Assembly (NCBI RefSeq): GCF_004362525.1
Contig: NZ_SNXS01000005.1
Coordinates: 62,001-126,000 of the forward strand
Source of the DNA: Roseateles toxinivorans
GTDB taxonomy: Bacteria > Pseudomonadota > Gammaproteobacteria > Burkholderiales > Burkholderiaceae_C
Direction of reading: 5' to 3'
DNA: 64,000 nt
How positions within the stretch are numbered: the first letter of the stretch is position 1; each line of letters starts with the position of its first letter. This document shows, piece after piece, positions 1 to 8,554 of the stretch. The position numbers and the translations under genes are program-made. Below the pieces are notes generated by a model, which worked only from the letters and a program-made list of their open reading frames with translations, was not told the DNA's origin and ran no database searches.

Positions 1-212
1 CGATGCTGTCGCGCAAGCACGAGTTCCAGGCAGACGCCTACGCCTGCGCCCAGGCCAGCGGCCAGGACCTGGCCAATGCGCTCTTGAAGCTGCATGAGGA
101 CAATGCCGGCACCCTGACGCCCGACCCCGTCTATGCTCGCTTCTACTACTCACACCCGCCGGCCAGCGAACGCCTGGCCGCGCTGAGTCTGCATGGAGGC
201 CGCGCCGCATGA
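1..212 (+). CDS. M48 family zinc metallopeptidase (C-terminal part)
   Basis: Only the last 69 or so residues lie in the window; the gene begins upstream. The visible HEFQADAYA stretch matches the third zinc-ligand region (ExxxD type) of Ste24/HtpX-like M48 peptidases. The YSHPPASERLAAL stretch near the end is also typical of their C-terminus. The HExxH motif and membrane helices would be upstream and cannot be seen. Family members are usually inner-membrane proteases that clip membrane or exported proteins. The gene ends in an ATGA overlap with the next gene, so it is probably the first of three co-transcribed genes. Confidence 0.85.
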   Translation, partial: MLSRKHEFQADAYACAQASGQDLANALLKLHEDNAGTLTPDPVYARFYYSHPPASERLAALSLHGGRAA

Positions 213-538
213 CGCTTGCCGATCTGCCCACGCATTGCTCGAATGAGGTCACGGCGCTCAGCGAGGCCGAGGTCAGTGACCTGCTGGACCAGATCAGCGG
301 CTGGCGGCTGACGCAGGGCGCGCTGGAGCGGCGCATCAACTTCCCCAACTTCCACCAGACCATGGCCTTCGTCAATGCGGTGGCGCAACTGGCCAACGAG
401 CAGGATCACCACCCCGATATGCACATCGCCTACGGCCGTTGCGTCGTCCGCTTCAACACCCATTCGGTCAGAGGCATCTCGGTCAATGACTTCATCTGCG
501 CTCAGCTGGTGAACGCCATGCAGCCCACATCCGCATGA
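209..538 (+). CDS. phhB: pterin-4a-carbinolamine dehydratase
   Basis: This is a 109-residue protein, the usual length for the PCD/DCoH family. It dehydrates 4a-hydroxytetrahydrobiopterin, recycling the pterin cofactor of aromatic amino acid hydroxylases in the cytoplasm. The sequence shows EQDHHPDMHI with the catalytic histidines, then a second His in FNTHSVRGIS followed by VNDF, as the family requires. Its ATG overlaps the stop of the M48 gene (ATGA), and its own stop overlaps the start of rsgA, so the three are translationally coupled. No phenylalanine hydroxylase gene is in view, so the substrate link is by family only. Confidence 0.93.
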   Translation: MTLADLPTHCSNEVTALSEAEVSDLLDQISGWRLTQGALERRINFPNFHQTMAFVNAVAQLANEQDHHPDMHIAYGRCVVRFNTHSVRGISVNDFICAQLVNAMQPTSA

Positions 539-1440
539 GCCGGTTCAGCGATCTGGACATTGGCTTGGTGGTGGTTGGCCATGGCCGCCACTATCTCGTG
601 GAAACACCCGAAGGCCGGCGCGTCAATTGCCGGCCGCGGGGCAAGAAGAGCGATTGCGTCGTCGGCGACCGCGTGCGCTGGGCCATCACCGGCGACGAGG
701 GCGTGATCGAGCAGGTCGAGCCGCGGCGCAATCTGCTGTTCCGCCAGGACGAGTGGAAGACCAAGAGCTTTGCCGCCAATCTCGACCAGCTGCTGATACT
801 GGTCGCGGTGGAGCCGGTGTTCAGCGAGTCGCAGCTGGCCCGTGCGCTGATCGCTGCCGAAAGCGCCGGCATCAGCACCACGATCGCCCTGAACAAGACC
901 GATCTGCCCGGCGTGCAGCTGGCACGCGAACGCCTGGCACCCTATCGCGCGATGGGGCAGGAGGTGATCGAGGTCGCCTTCAAGGCCGACCCGGTGGGCT
1001 CCACCGCCCTGCTGCAGCCCTGGCTGAAAGACAAGGCCACCCTTGTGCTGGGCCCCAGCGGCACCGGCAAGTCGACCCTGATCAATATGCTGATACCCGA
1101 CGCCAACGCGCAGGTCGGCGACATCTCGCAGGCGCTGAACTCGGGCCGCCACACGACGACGACAACCAAGTGGTACTGGCTGGACGACGAGCGAAAGACG
1201 GGTCTACTGGACTCGCCGGGTTTCCAGGAATTCGGTCTGCGCCAGATCGAGCCGCTGCAGCTGCCGGGGCTGATGCCCGATCTGCGCAGGCACGCAGAAA
1301 CCTGCAAGTTCTACAACTGCACCCATCAGCACGAGCCGGGCTGCGGCGTGCGCGCGGCGCTGGAGCGTGGCGAGATCAATGCCTCGCGATACCGCATCTA
1401 CGGCGAGATCTTGCAGGAGCTGGGTGGGAAGAGATACTGA
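535..1440 (+). CDS. rsgA: ribosome small subunit-dependent GTPase A
   Basis: This 301-residue circularly permuted GTPase assists late 30S subunit maturation. It has an N-terminal OB-fold (about 1-85). The G motifs come in permuted order: G4 NKTD at 120-123, the P-loop GPSGTGKS at about 173-180, and G3 DSPG at 226-229. A C-terminal zinc site is formed by Cys257, Cys262, His264 and Cys270. Length and all key residues fit the family. The start overlaps phhB by 4 nt. The stop is followed at once by a REP-like inverted repeat and a convergent gene. Confidence 0.97.
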   Translation: MSRFSDLDIGLVVVGHGRHYLVETPEGRRVNCRPRGKKSDCVVGDRVRWAITGDEGVIEQVEPRRNLLFRQDEWKTKSFAANLDQLLILVAVEPVFSESQLARALIAAESAGISTTIALNKTDLPGVQLARERLAPYRAMGQEVIEVAFKADPVGSTALLQPWLKDKATLVLGPSGTGKSTLINMLIPDANAQVGDISQALNSGRHTTTTTKWYWLDDERKTGLLDSPGFQEFGLRQIEPLQLPGLMPDLRRHAETCKFYNCTHQHEPGCGVRAALERGEINASRYRIYGEILQELGGKRY

Positions 1441-1452
1441 ACGGCCGGCGGC

Positions 1453-1495
1453 CCCGGATTGCATCCGGGCTACGGTAGCCCGGATGGAATCCGGG
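1453..1495. repeat. REP-like palindrome between convergent genes
   Basis: Two 21-nt arms (1453-1473 and 1475-1495) are reverse complements except for one base pair, around a single central base. Each arm is itself a small hairpin (CCCGGAT, 3-nt loop, ATCCGGG). The repeated unit GTAGCCCGGATNNNATCCGGG looks like intergenic REP elements of betaproteobacteria. It sits between the ends of rsgA and the CobD-like gene and could act as a two-way terminator, although it lacks a T-run. No second copy was found in this window. Confidence 0.75.
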
Positions 1496-1500
1496 ACTCC

Positions 1501-2490
1501 TCACCCGATCAGATTCGCCAAGGTCATCAAGGCCAGCAGCAGCATCCACAGAATCACCGAGCGCCAGACCAGGCCGACCACGCTTTGCAGATGGCCCAGC
1601 TGGGCCTGCTGACCGGGCGTGGCGCCATCGGTGTCCATGCTGTCCGGATTGATGCCTGCATCGAAGGTCTTGGAGCGGTCCGGCGTCACGCCGGGTGCGG
1701 CGCTGCCGCCCAGCTGCAGGCCCAGGGCACCGGCGGCCGAGGCCAGGATGATGCCCTCGTTGGCATGGCGCCAGAGGCCGGCGTCACGGCGCCAGCCATT
1801 CACCGCCTCCTCGAAATTGCCGACGATGGCAAAGCCGGCGGCGGTCAGCCGCGCGGGCACATGGTCGATCCAGCCGAACACACGCTGCGAGACCTGCATC
1901 AGCCGCTCGTTGGTCGGCGCATCAGTGGTGCGGCTCTTGAAGGCCCAGTAGCGGCTAGCGAATTCGGCCATGCGATAGAGCACCGCACCGGCCGGGCCAA
2001 GGCCCAGGGTGGACAGCACGATGAACCAGAAGAACACGCCGAACACATGGCGGTGCGCGGCCAAGAGCGAGTGCTCGATGACGTGACGTAGCAGCTCGGT
2101 GCGCGGCAACTCACTGGCATCCAGATGGCGCCACTCGGCCAGCATGCGCCGGGCCTCCAGCTCGTCGCCGCGCTCCAGCGCGTCGCGGATATCGGTGTAG
2201 TAGTGGCTGAACTGCCTGAAGCCCAGGGTCAGGTACAGCATCAGCACATCGAAGGCCAGGGCCAGGAAGATGCTGAAGTGGTTGATCAGCAGATGGATCA
2301 GCGCGGTGACCAGGGCAGGACCCAGCACGGTGATGCACCAGACGACAGTGGCGTGATGCTCGCGGCCGGCGTCGAAGTTGCGTCCGGTCCAGCGCACCCA
2401 AGCAATGACGGAGTCGTGGACCCGGTTCCCGTGAGGCAAAGGTTTCAGCTGTTCAAACAGCAGCGCAAACAAGACCGCGAAGAAGTTCAT
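1501..2490 (-). CDS. CobD/CbiB family membrane protein
   Basis: This 329-residue integral membrane protein resembles the CobD/CbiB family, whose classical members make adenosylcobinamide phosphate in cobalamin synthesis. Hydrophobic segments lie at about 1-12, 45-85, 150-170 and 305-325. Family-like stretches include LFEQLKPLP near the N-terminus and RVFGWIDHVPARLTA at about 215. In Burkholderiales this family often occurs away from cobalamin genes, as here, and its true role there is uncertain; AmpE-like proteins are related. The ATG start at 2490 is at the end of the hydrophobic ORF and no better start is visible. Confidence 0.75.
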   Translation of the reverse strand: MNFFAVLFALLFEQLKPLPHGNRVHDSVIAWVRWTGRNFDAGREHHATVVWCITVLGPALVTALIHLLINHFSIFLALAFDVLMLYLTLGFRQFSHYYTDIRDALERGDELEARRMLAEWRHLDASELPRTELLRHVIEHSLLAAHRHVFGVFFWFIVLSTLGLGPAGAVLYRMAEFASRYWAFKSRTTDAPTNERLMQVSQRVFGWIDHVPARLTAAGFAIVGNFEEAVNGWRRDAGLWRHANEGIILASAAGALGLQLGGSAAPGVTPDRSKTFDAGINPDSMDTDGATPGQQAQLGHLQSVVGLVWRSVILWMLLLALMTLANLIG

Positions 2491-2518
2491 GGCCAGGGAT
2501 GATAGCGGTCAAGCCTCG

Positions 2519-3208
2519 CTACACAGAGAGAAAGCGGTAGAAGTTGCGCAGCATTGCGGCGGTGGCGCCCCAGATGAAGTACTCGCGTTGCGCGCCCGCT
2601 GCATCGGGGCCTGTCCAGGGCATGGACAGGAACTGCCGGCGGCCACCTTCGAAGTCGACTTGATGGCGTTGGTGGTGCGCCGGCGTCATCAGGAACTGCA
2701 GCGGCACCTCGAACGCTTCGTCCACTTCAAAGGTGTCCAGCGTCAGCGTGAAGCCCGGCCGCACCAGGCCGACCACCGGCGTGACCTGGAAGGCGGTGAC
2801 CGTGGTGTAGATCGGCAAATGGCCGATCACTTCGACGAAGTCATGCGACAGGCCGACCTCCTCTTCGGTCTCGCGCAGGGCGGTCGCCACCGGGTCGAAG
2901 TCATGCTCTTCGACACGGCCGCCGGGAAAGCTGATCTGCCCCGCGTGGGCGCGCAGATGCGCGGTGCGCCGCGTCAGCAGCACGCTCAGGCCGGCCTCGC
3001 GCATCACCAGCGGCACCAGCACCGAGGCCTGGGCCGGTTCGCGATCGCTCATGCGGCCGTCGCCCGGAATCTCGGGCTGCCAGTCGGCGCCATCGCGAAA
3101 ACGCTGGCGCAGAAAGGCCGGCGTCATCCGTTCGGGACCGAGCGCGGGCAGGTACTCGTCGCGGCTGATCACCGGAACGGCATGGGGATCGAAGATGGGA
3201 ACGGTCAC
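2519..3208 (-). CDS. Nudix hydrolase, CoA pyrophosphatase type
   Basis: The 229-residue product carries a Nudix box (GGRVEEHD...REtEEEVGL at about 95-118 of the mature frame). The UPF0035 signature LLTRRTAHLRAHAGQISFPGG lies just before it and marks enzymes that split coenzyme A into phosphopantetheine and adenosine 3',5'-bisphosphate. The longest frame begins at 3265 but would run across the likely rplS terminator at 3239-3254. The GTG at 3208 (VTVPIF...) removes that conflict and is preferred. It lies downstream of rplS on the same strand and has housekeeping character. Confidence 0.88.
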   Translation of the reverse strand: MTVPIFDPHAVPVISRDEYLPALGPERMTPAFLRQRFRDGADWQPEIPGDGRMSDREPAQASVLVPLVMREAGLSVLLTRRTAHLRAHAGQISFPGGRVEEHDFDPVATALRETEEEVGLSHDFVEVIGHLPIYTTVTAFQVTPVVGLVRPGFTLTLDTFEVDEAFEVPLQFLMTPAHHQRHQVDFEGGRRQFLSMPWTGPDAAGAQREYFIWGATAAMLRNFYRFLSV

Positions 3209-3238
3209 AGCAGCAGAGCATAGGGCGGAAACGACAAA

Positions 3239-3254
3239 GCCGCCCGGAGGCGGC
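3239..3254 (-). terminator. rplS operon terminator hairpin
   Basis: GCCGCC-CGGA-GGCGGC forms a 6-bp GC stem with a tetraloop. On the minus strand it is followed by a short T-rich stretch (TTTGTCGTTT). It lies 57 nt past the rplS stop and before the Nudix start at 3208, as expected for a rho-independent terminator. The weak U-tract lowers confidence. Confidence 0.65.
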
Positions 3255-3310
3255 CTTGTGGGCACTGGTCAAAAAGGTACTTTCGCACCTCCTGGACCGG
3301 CAGCGGGCAA

Positions 3311-3664
<354 letters not shown>

Positions 3665-3751
3665 AGAGTTCTCCTTGTGATCATGGCGGCGCTCATATGT
3701 TTTCCAGGGATGAGGACCATCCCAGCCCGCCAGAGGATCGAAAAGCCTTTG

Positions 3752-3757
3752 ATTATA
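3752..3757 (-). promoter_or_regulatory. possible -10 element before rplS
   Basis: A perfect TATAAT on the minus strand lies 88 nt upstream of the rplS start, in the trmD-rplS gap. No convincing -35 hexamer is present at 16-19 nt spacing. It may be a weak internal promoter for rplS or a chance match. Confidence 0.35.
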
Positions 3758-3791
3758 GCGCAGCTTTGCGTCGGATTCGGCGAGGCGTGCT

Positions 3792-4547
3792 TCAACCCGG
3801 CTTCAACGTGGAGAGAAAACGCTCGTCGTCGCGGCTCAGCTTGCCGGCGGCGCGGGCCGCGGCGATCAGGTCCGGCCGGCGGCGGGCCGTGATCTCCAGC
3901 GAGCGCTCCCTGCGCCAGCGCGCAATATGCCCATGGTGGCCGCTCATCAGCTCGGCCGGCACCGCCAGCTCGCCCTCCGGCGTGACCAGGCGCTCGGGCC
4001 GGCTGTAGTGCGGGCAGTCGAGCAGACCATCGGAAAAACTGTCCTGCTGGTGCGAGGCGGCATCGTTGAGCACACCGTCCTGCAGCCGGGCGATCGCATC
4101 CAGCAAGGCAATCGCCGGCAACTCGCCGCCGGACAGCACGAAATCGCCGAGGCTTAGCTCAAGGGTCACATGGCGGTCGATGACGCGCTGGTCTATGCCC
4201 TCGTAGCGGCCGCACAGCAGCACGGCGCCGGGGCCGGCGGCCATTTCCTGCACCAGGGCCTGGTCGATGCGCCGGCCGGTGGGTGAAAAGTGGATCAGCG
4301 GCGTCGCATCGGCGCGGTCGGCACGCACCGCAGCCAGCGCACGCTCCAGCGGCTCGGCCAGCATCACCATGCCCGGGCCGCCGCCGTAGGGGCGGTCATC
4401 GACGCGGCGGTAATTGCCATCGGCGAAATCACGCAGTTGCCACAGCCGCACGTCGACCTGGCCGCTGTCGAATGCGCGGCGCGTCACGCCCTCGCTCAGA
4501 TGCGGGCCGAACAACTCGGGGAACAGGGTGACGACGTCAAAGCGCAT
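3792..4547 (-). CDS. trmD: tRNA (guanine37-N1)-methyltransferase
   Basis: The 251-residue SPOUT methyltransferase makes m1G37 in tRNAs, preventing +1 frameshifts. Family landmarks are [13 protein letters not shown] at the N-terminus, YGGGPGMVM at about 55-63, [15 protein letters not shown] at about 110-125, and [14 protein letters not shown] in the trefoil-knot SAM site. The ATG at 4547 is the standard start. It sits 30 nt after rimM in the ribosomal-modification operon. Confidence 0.98.
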   Translation of the reverse strand: MRFDVVTLFPELFGPHLSEGVTRRAFDSGQVDVRLWQLRDFADGNYRRVDDRPYGGGPGMVMLAEPLERALAAVRADRADATPLIHFSPTGRRIDQALVQEMAAGPGAVLLCGRYEGIDQRVIDRHVTLELSLGDFVLSGGELPAIALLDAIARLQDGVLNDAASHQQDSFSDGLLDCPHYSRPERLVTPEGELAVPAELMSGHHGHIARWRRERSLEITARRRPDLIAAARAAGKLSRDDERFLSTLKPG

Positions 4548-4577
4548 GGCGGTGCATGGCCTCGGCCACGGTCTGAC

Positions 4578-5177
4578 TCAGTAGTCCAGACCCCAATCGA
4601 CGGTGATGCGGCGCTGCTCCAGACTGACCTCGCCCACATAGGCGGCCACAAACGGAATCAGGCGCTCCTCGTCGGGCTTGATCGGCTCGACCAGGCCGGC
4701 CGGCATCACGCGCAACACGCTGTGCGGACCGGTGTCGATCAGGCCGATCACCGTGCCCAGATCTTCGCCCTGGGTGTTGACGACCTGCAGACCGATCAGG
4801 TCGATCCAGTAGTACTCGTCGGCCTTCGGGCTGGGGAATTCGGCTCGTGAGGTGAAGATGCGGGCGCCGCGCAGCGCTTCGGCGCCGTTGCGGTCGATCA
4901 CGCCATCGATGCTGGCAACGATGCCATCGCCATGCTCACGCACCTGGGTAATTTGCAGCGAGGCGGGCAGCACCCAGCCTGGCTTGGGCAGCGATTTGCG
5001 GTCCTCGGAAGCCTTGAGGAACCAGCGCTTGGCCCGGAACAGAGCCTGGGGATCGGCGGAGTAGGACAAAACCTTGACCCAGCCCTTGATCCCCCAGGCC
5101 TCACCGATGCGGCCCACTTCGATGGCATCTGCCGGCCAGGCGGCGTTGCTGTCGGGTGAGCTCACTTCGGTGTTCAA
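4578..5177 (-). CDS. rimM: 16S rRNA processing protein RimM
   Basis: This 199-residue factor binds S19 and helps 30S head maturation. It shows VGRIGEAWGIKGWVKV (the N-terminal beta-barrel signature) and a PRC-barrel half with YYWIDLIGLQVV and IPFVAAYVGEV. The longest frame starts at TTG 5177. A GTG at 5165 (VSSPDSN) is an alternative and neither has a strong Shine-Dalgarno. The first 20 residues are a variable tail before the conserved domain. It lies 15 nt after rpsP. Confidence 0.96.
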   Translation of the reverse strand: MNTEVSSPDSNAAWPADAIEVGRIGEAWGIKGWVKVLSYSADPQALFRAKRWFLKASEDRKSLPKPGWVLPASLQITQVREHGDGIVASIDGVIDRNGAEALRGARIFTSRAEFPSPKADEYYWIDLIGLQVVNTQGEDLGTVIGLIDTGPHSVLRVMPAGLVEPIKPDEERLIPFVAAYVGEVSLEQRRITVDWGLDY

Positions 5178-5192
5178 TCGCGTCCGGTCTTG

Positions 5193-5444
5193 TTAGACCG
5201 TGGCCTTCTTGGCCTGGTCCACCAGACGCGTCACCGTGGGCGACAGCTGGGCGCCAACGCCAACCCAGTGGGTCACGCGGTCAACAGCCACGCGCAGCGA
5301 TTCGGCAGCGCCGGAAGCCACGGGGTTGTAGAAGCCAACCTTCTCGATGAAGCGGCCGTCACGGCGGTTCTGGCTGTTGGCCACAACGATGTTGTAAAAC
5401 GGACGACGCTTGGAGCCGCCGCGAGACAGTCGAATAACGACCAT
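5193..5444 (-). CDS. rpsP: 30S ribosomal protein S16
   Basis: This 83-residue protein of the 30S body begins [18 protein letters not shown], the standard bS16 N-terminus. The ATG at 5444 is preceded by AAGGA eight bases upstream. The open frame extends to 5621, but the extra 59 residues have no ribosomal similarity and lie in the promoter region, so they are excluded. It is the first gene of the operon with rimM, trmD and rplS. Confidence 0.98.
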   Translation of the reverse strand: MVVIRLSRGGSKRRPFYNIVVANSQNRRDGRFIEKVGFYNPVASGAAESLRVAVDRVTHWVGVGAQLSPTVTRLVDQAKKATV

Positions 5445-5588
5445 GATGTTTCCTTGATCTTCAGATCGACCGCCACACCAGGAGACACTCAGGCGAGCAA
5501 ATCGGGGGCTCAGATGCTTTTTTGCATCCTCGCGAGGGAGGCGCTGTAGATACGCCGATCTTGCGACCGACCAGCACCGGAACCCGGC

Positions 5589-5594
5589 ATTATA
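5589..5594 (-). promoter_or_regulatory. -10 element of the rpsP operon promoter
   Basis: TATAAT on the minus strand in the context TTTATAATG lies 145 nt upstream of rpsP, in the gap to the divergent GNAT gene. The -35 region at 17-18 nt is poor, so strength may come from an UP element or activator. The position is sensible for the ribosomal operon. Confidence 0.5.
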
Positions 5595-5621
5595 AACTCC
5601 AGCTGCAACCAATGGGACCAC

Positions 5622-6182
5622 ATGAGCACCGAGTCTTCCAATTTATTCCTACGTCCGAGCAGCGAATCGGACCTGTCCGCCATCACCGCCATCTATGCCC
5701 AGGCCGTTTTGCAGGGCACGGGCACCTTCGAAACCGAGGTACCAGAGCAGCCCGAGATGGCCCGCCGCCGCCAGGAGGTGCTGGGCCGGGGCCTGCCCTG
5801 GCTGGTCGCCGAACACCAGGGCGAAGTGCTGGGCTATGCCTATGCCAACTACTTCCGCCCGCGCATGGCCTACCGTTTCTGCCTGGAGGATTCGATCTAT
5901 CTGAGGCCCAACGCCCACGGCAAGGGCGTGGGCCGGCTGCTGCTGGCCGAGCTGGTGGCGCGCTGCGAGGCGCTGGGCGCGCGCCAGATGCTGGCTGTGA
6001 TAGGCGATTCGCAGAACCTCGGTTCGATCGGCGTGCACCGCAGCCTGGGCTTCAAGCCCACCGGCGTGATCAACAACGCCGGCTGGAAATTCGGCCGCTG
6101 GCTGGACGTGGTGATGATGCAAAAGCAACTGGGCCAGGGCGCCGACACCCCGCCGGTGGACGTGGCCAAGGCCGCTTCATGA
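5622..6182 (+). CDS. GNAT N-acetyltransferase, Pat/YncA type
   Basis: This 186-residue acetyltransferase resembles phosphinothricin/methionine-sulfone N-acetyltransferases. Visible are [20 protein letters not shown], the typical TGTFETE stretch, the acetyl-CoA loop in [18 protein letters not shown] at about 93-110, and [15 protein letters not shown]. Such enzymes acetylate the amino group of small amino-acid analogues in the cytoplasm, and the natural substrate is not known. The stop overlaps the next start (ATGA), so the two are translationally coupled. Confidence 0.9.
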   Translation: MSTESSNLFLRPSSESDLSAITAIYAQAVLQGTGTFETEVPEQPEMARRRQEVLGRGLPWLVAEHQGEVLGYAYANYFRPRMAYRFCLEDSIYLRPNAHGKGVGRLLLAELVARCEALGARQMLAVIGDSQNLGSIGVHRSLGFKPTGVINNAGWKFGRWLDVVMMQKQLGQGADTPPVDVAKAAS

Positions 6183-6619
6183 GCCTGCGCTCGAAGACCC
6201 TGGCCACCTGGCTGGCCCTGACCGGCGGCAGCCTGGGCCTGCACCGCCTCTATATGTTCGGCTTCAAGGACAAGCTGGCCTGGCTGCATCCGCTGCCCAC
6301 CCTGGCCGGCTACTACGGCCTGCAGCGGATGGAGTTGCTGGGCCAGGATGACCGCCTGGCCTGGCTGCTGATTCCGCTGCTGGGCCTGATGCTGGCCCAG
6401 GCCATGCTGCAGGCCATCGTCTACGGCCTGACCTCGGACGAGAAGTGGGATGCGCGCTACAACGGCGGCAAGGCCAGTGCGCCCAGCGGCTGGGCGGCCA
6501 TCATTGCCGTCGTGCTGTCGCTGCTGCTGGGGGCCTCCGCGCTGATGGCCACCATAGCGTTTGGCAGCCAGCGCTTCTTCGAGAGCCAGGTCGAGGCCGC
6601 GCAGGAACTGAGCCAGTAA
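6179..6619 (+). CDS. small membrane protein, TM2/NINE-like
   Basis: This 146-residue protein has a GGSLGLHRLYMFG stretch near residue 15 like the TM2/NINE domain (glycine, aromatic, His-Arg). Further hydrophobic helices lie at about 55-80 and 100-125. The ATG overlaps the stop of the GNAT gene by 4 nt. The function is unknown; the domain is common in small inner-membrane proteins. The frame also runs upstream through the GNAT gene, which is a shadow. A large palindromic element follows the stop. Confidence 0.75.
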   Translation: MSLRSKTLATWLALTGGSLGLHRLYMFGFKDKLAWLHPLPTLAGYYGLQRMELLGQDDRLAWLLIPLLGLMLAQAMLQAIVYGLTSDEKWDARYNGGKASAPSGWAAIIAVVLSLLLGASALMATIAFGSQRFFESQVEAAQELSQ

Positions 6620-6628
6620 GGAAGAGCA

Positions 6629-6717
6629 GACGCAGAGCACGTCAAGAAGCGCAGAGGCCGCAGAGTTTCCATAGGGATTCTCTGCGGCCTCTGCGCTTGC
6701 TCTGCGGACTCTGCGTC
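6629..6717. repeat. CGCAGAG palindromic element (two-way terminator or REP)
   Basis: A perfect 19-nt inverted repeat (6647-6665 and 6680-6698, 14-nt loop) lies inside an outer 9-nt repeat (GACGCAGAG at 6629, CTCTGCGTC at 6709). The whole is built from iterations of CGCAGAG/CTCTGCG. It fills the gap between the convergent TM2-like and pit genes. It has no strong T-run, so it may be a mobile or REP-type unit that also blocks transcription. Confidence 0.8.
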
Positions 6718-6731
6718 CTACTTCTAACACG

Positions 6732-7742
6732 TCAGAACAGGGTGAAGCTCAGCCAGTAGAACACCCCGGCCACAAAGGCCGCGCAGGGGATGGTCAGAAT
6801 CCAGGCCCAGACGATGTTGCCGGCCACGCCCCAGCGCACGGCTGAGGCCCGCTGCACCGAGCCGACGCCGACGATGGCGCCGGTGATGGTGTGGGTGGTG
6901 GACACCGGCACGCCCAGCGCCGTGGCCAGGAACAGCGTGATCGCCCCGCCCGTCTCGGCGCAGAAGCCGCCGACCGGCTTGAGCTTGGTGATCTTCTGGC
7001 CCATGGTCTGGACGATGCGCCAGCCGCCGAACATGGTGCCCATGCCGATCGCCAGATAGCAGCTCCAGATCACCCAGCCGGGCGGGGCCTTGTCGCCGGC
7101 GCCGACCATGCCCGCAGCAATCAACAGCATCCAGATGATGCCTATGGTCTTCTGCGCGTCATTGCCACCGTGGCCGAGGCTGTACAGGCCGGCCGAGACC
7201 AGCTGCATACGCCGGAACCAGTTGTCCACTCGCAACGGCGGCGTGCGTCTGAAGATCCAGGCCACCAGCAGCATCATCAGCGAGGCCAGCAGATAGCCCA
7301 GCAGCGGCGAGACGATGATGAAGAGCACCGTCTTCAGCACGCCGGCGGCGACCAGGGCGCCAGATCCGGCCTTGGCAATCACCGCACCGACGATGCCGCC
7401 GATCAGCGCGTGCGAGGAGCTCGACGGAATGCCGTAGAACCAGGTCAGCACATTCCAGGCAATCGCGCCGATCAGCGCACCGAACACCACATGGTGGTCA
7501 ACAATACCCGGATCGACAATGCCCTTGCCTATGGTGGCCGCGACCTTGAGCTGGAAGAACAGCACCGCCACGACATTGAAGAAGGCCGCGAACAGCACGG
7601 CCTGCTGCGGCTTGAGCACGCCGGTGCTGACGACGGTGGCGATCGAGTTCGCTGCGTCGTGAAAGCCATTCATGAAGTCAAATCCAAGCGCCAGTATCAC
7701 CAGCAGGACGATGACCCAGAAACTGATCTGTAGGGGTTCCAT
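6732..7742 (-). CDS. pit: low-affinity inorganic phosphate transporter Pit
   Basis: This 336-residue PiT-family carrier moves metal-phosphate with protons across the inner membrane. It shows the two family repeats: FDFMNGFHDAANSIATVVSTGVL at the N-terminus, and GHGGNDAQKTIGI with TTHTITGAIVGVG in the second half. About ten hydrophobic helices are visible. The ATG at 7742 is chosen over the TTG one codon earlier. It lies 15 nt behind the DUF47 gene, the usual partner of Pit. Confidence 0.96.
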   Translation of the reverse strand: MEPLQISFWVIVLLVILALGFDFMNGFHDAANSIATVVSTGVLKPQQAVLFAAFFNVVAVLFFQLKVAATIGKGIVDPGIVDHHVVFGALIGAIAWNVLTWFYGIPSSSSHALIGGIVGAVIAKAGSGALVAAGVLKTVLFIIVSPLLGYLLASLMMLLVAWIFRRTPPLRVDNWFRRMQLVSAGLYSLGHGGNDAQKTIGIIWMLLIAAGMVGAGDKAPPGWVIWSCYLAIGMGTMFGGWRIVQTMGQKITKLKPVGGFCAETGGAITLFLATALGVPVSTTHTITGAIVGVGSVQRASAVRWGVAGNIVWAWILTIPCAAFVAGVFYWLSFTLF

Positions 7743-7757
7743 CAAGACCGTACCAAC

Positions 7758-8405
7758 TCAAGAGTTCTCGAGGACGATGCCCTCGATCAGATTGGCCACG
7801 TCTTCGCAGCGGTCGGTGATCGATTCGAGCTGTTCGTAGATCGCCTTGAGCTTGATCAGCTCGCGCACATCTTCCTGCTCGCGGAACAGCTTGGACATGG
7901 CCGAACGCATGACGCGGTCGGCGTCGGACTCCAGGCGGTCGATCTCTTCACAGGTCTTGATCGCCGACTCGGCCACCTCGGGCCGGCTCAGCCTGGGCAG
8001 CAGGGTCACGGCGTGTTGCACGCGCTCGCAGCATTTGGTGCTGAGCTCGCCCAGGCGCAACACTTCCTCGGTGATCTTGCGCACGTCGTACAGCGACAGC
8101 GTCTCGGTGACGTCCTGGAACAGGTCCAGGATGTCATCCATCGCGTTGATCAGGCTGTGGATCTGCTCTCGATCGATGGGCGTGATGAAGGTGCGGTGCA
8201 AGAGGCGGTTGACCTCGGCGGTGACACGATCAGCGTGGCGCTCGGCGGCATCCACCTCGGCGGCATATTTCTCGCGCAGGGTCAGGTCGGAGTAGTTCTG
8301 CACCATCAGCATGAAGGCACGAGAGCCCTCGACGATCTTGCTGCCGTGCTCATTGAACAGCTCAAAGAAATTGCCTTCGCGGGGCAGGAATTTGCCAAAA
8401 AACAT
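7758..8405 (-). CDS. DUF47 family PhoU-like protein
   Basis: This 215-residue all-helical PhoU-like protein starts MFFGKFLPREGNFFELFNEHG, the usual N-terminus for Pit accessory proteins. It contains heptad-rich helices such as ERHADRVTAEVNRLLHRTFITPIDREQ and INAMDDILDLFQDVTE. The ATG at 8405 is preferred to the longer frame from 8447, whose 14 extra residues are unlike the family. DUF47 proteins modulate Pit activity. The pair pit-DUF47 is a compact operon with a candidate Pho box just upstream. Confidence 0.94.
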   Translation of the reverse strand: MFFGKFLPREGNFFELFNEHGSKIVEGSRAFMLMVQNYSDLTLREKYAAEVDAAERHADRVTAEVNRLLHRTFITPIDREQIHSLINAMDDILDLFQDVTETLSLYDVRKITEEVLRLGELSTKCCERVQHAVTLLPRLSRPEVAESAIKTCEEIDRLESDADRVMRSAMSKLFREQEDVRELIKLKAIYEQLESITDRCEDVANLIEGIVLENS

Positions 8406-8445
8406 AGTGGGTCCTTGGACGAGCGCGGGCCATGCCGGCGCGCTC

Positions 8446-8474
8446 ATGTCATCAATTTGTCATCGTCATGTCAC
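8446..8474 (+). promoter_or_regulatory. candidate Pho box (three 7-mers at 11-nt steps)
   Basis: ATGTCAT, TTGTCAT and ATGTCAC are spaced by exactly 4 nt each. This gives the 7+4 pattern of PhoB binding sites (CTGTCAT repeats every 11 bp). The array lies 41 nt upstream of the DUF47-pit start. The repeats read on the plus strand, opposite to the genes, so orientation is unusual. Confidence 0.55.
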
Positions 8475-8554
8475 ACACGACGGGTGCGAAGTGTACGTGC
8501 GAAGGCCGGATCACGAGCATCCGGCATGGCCCGATCGGGCGGGGAAACCTCGAT

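Noticed and set aside
3209-3265. A longer N-terminus for the Nudix hydrolase
   Set aside because: It would span the rplS terminator hairpin and adds residues unlike the family.
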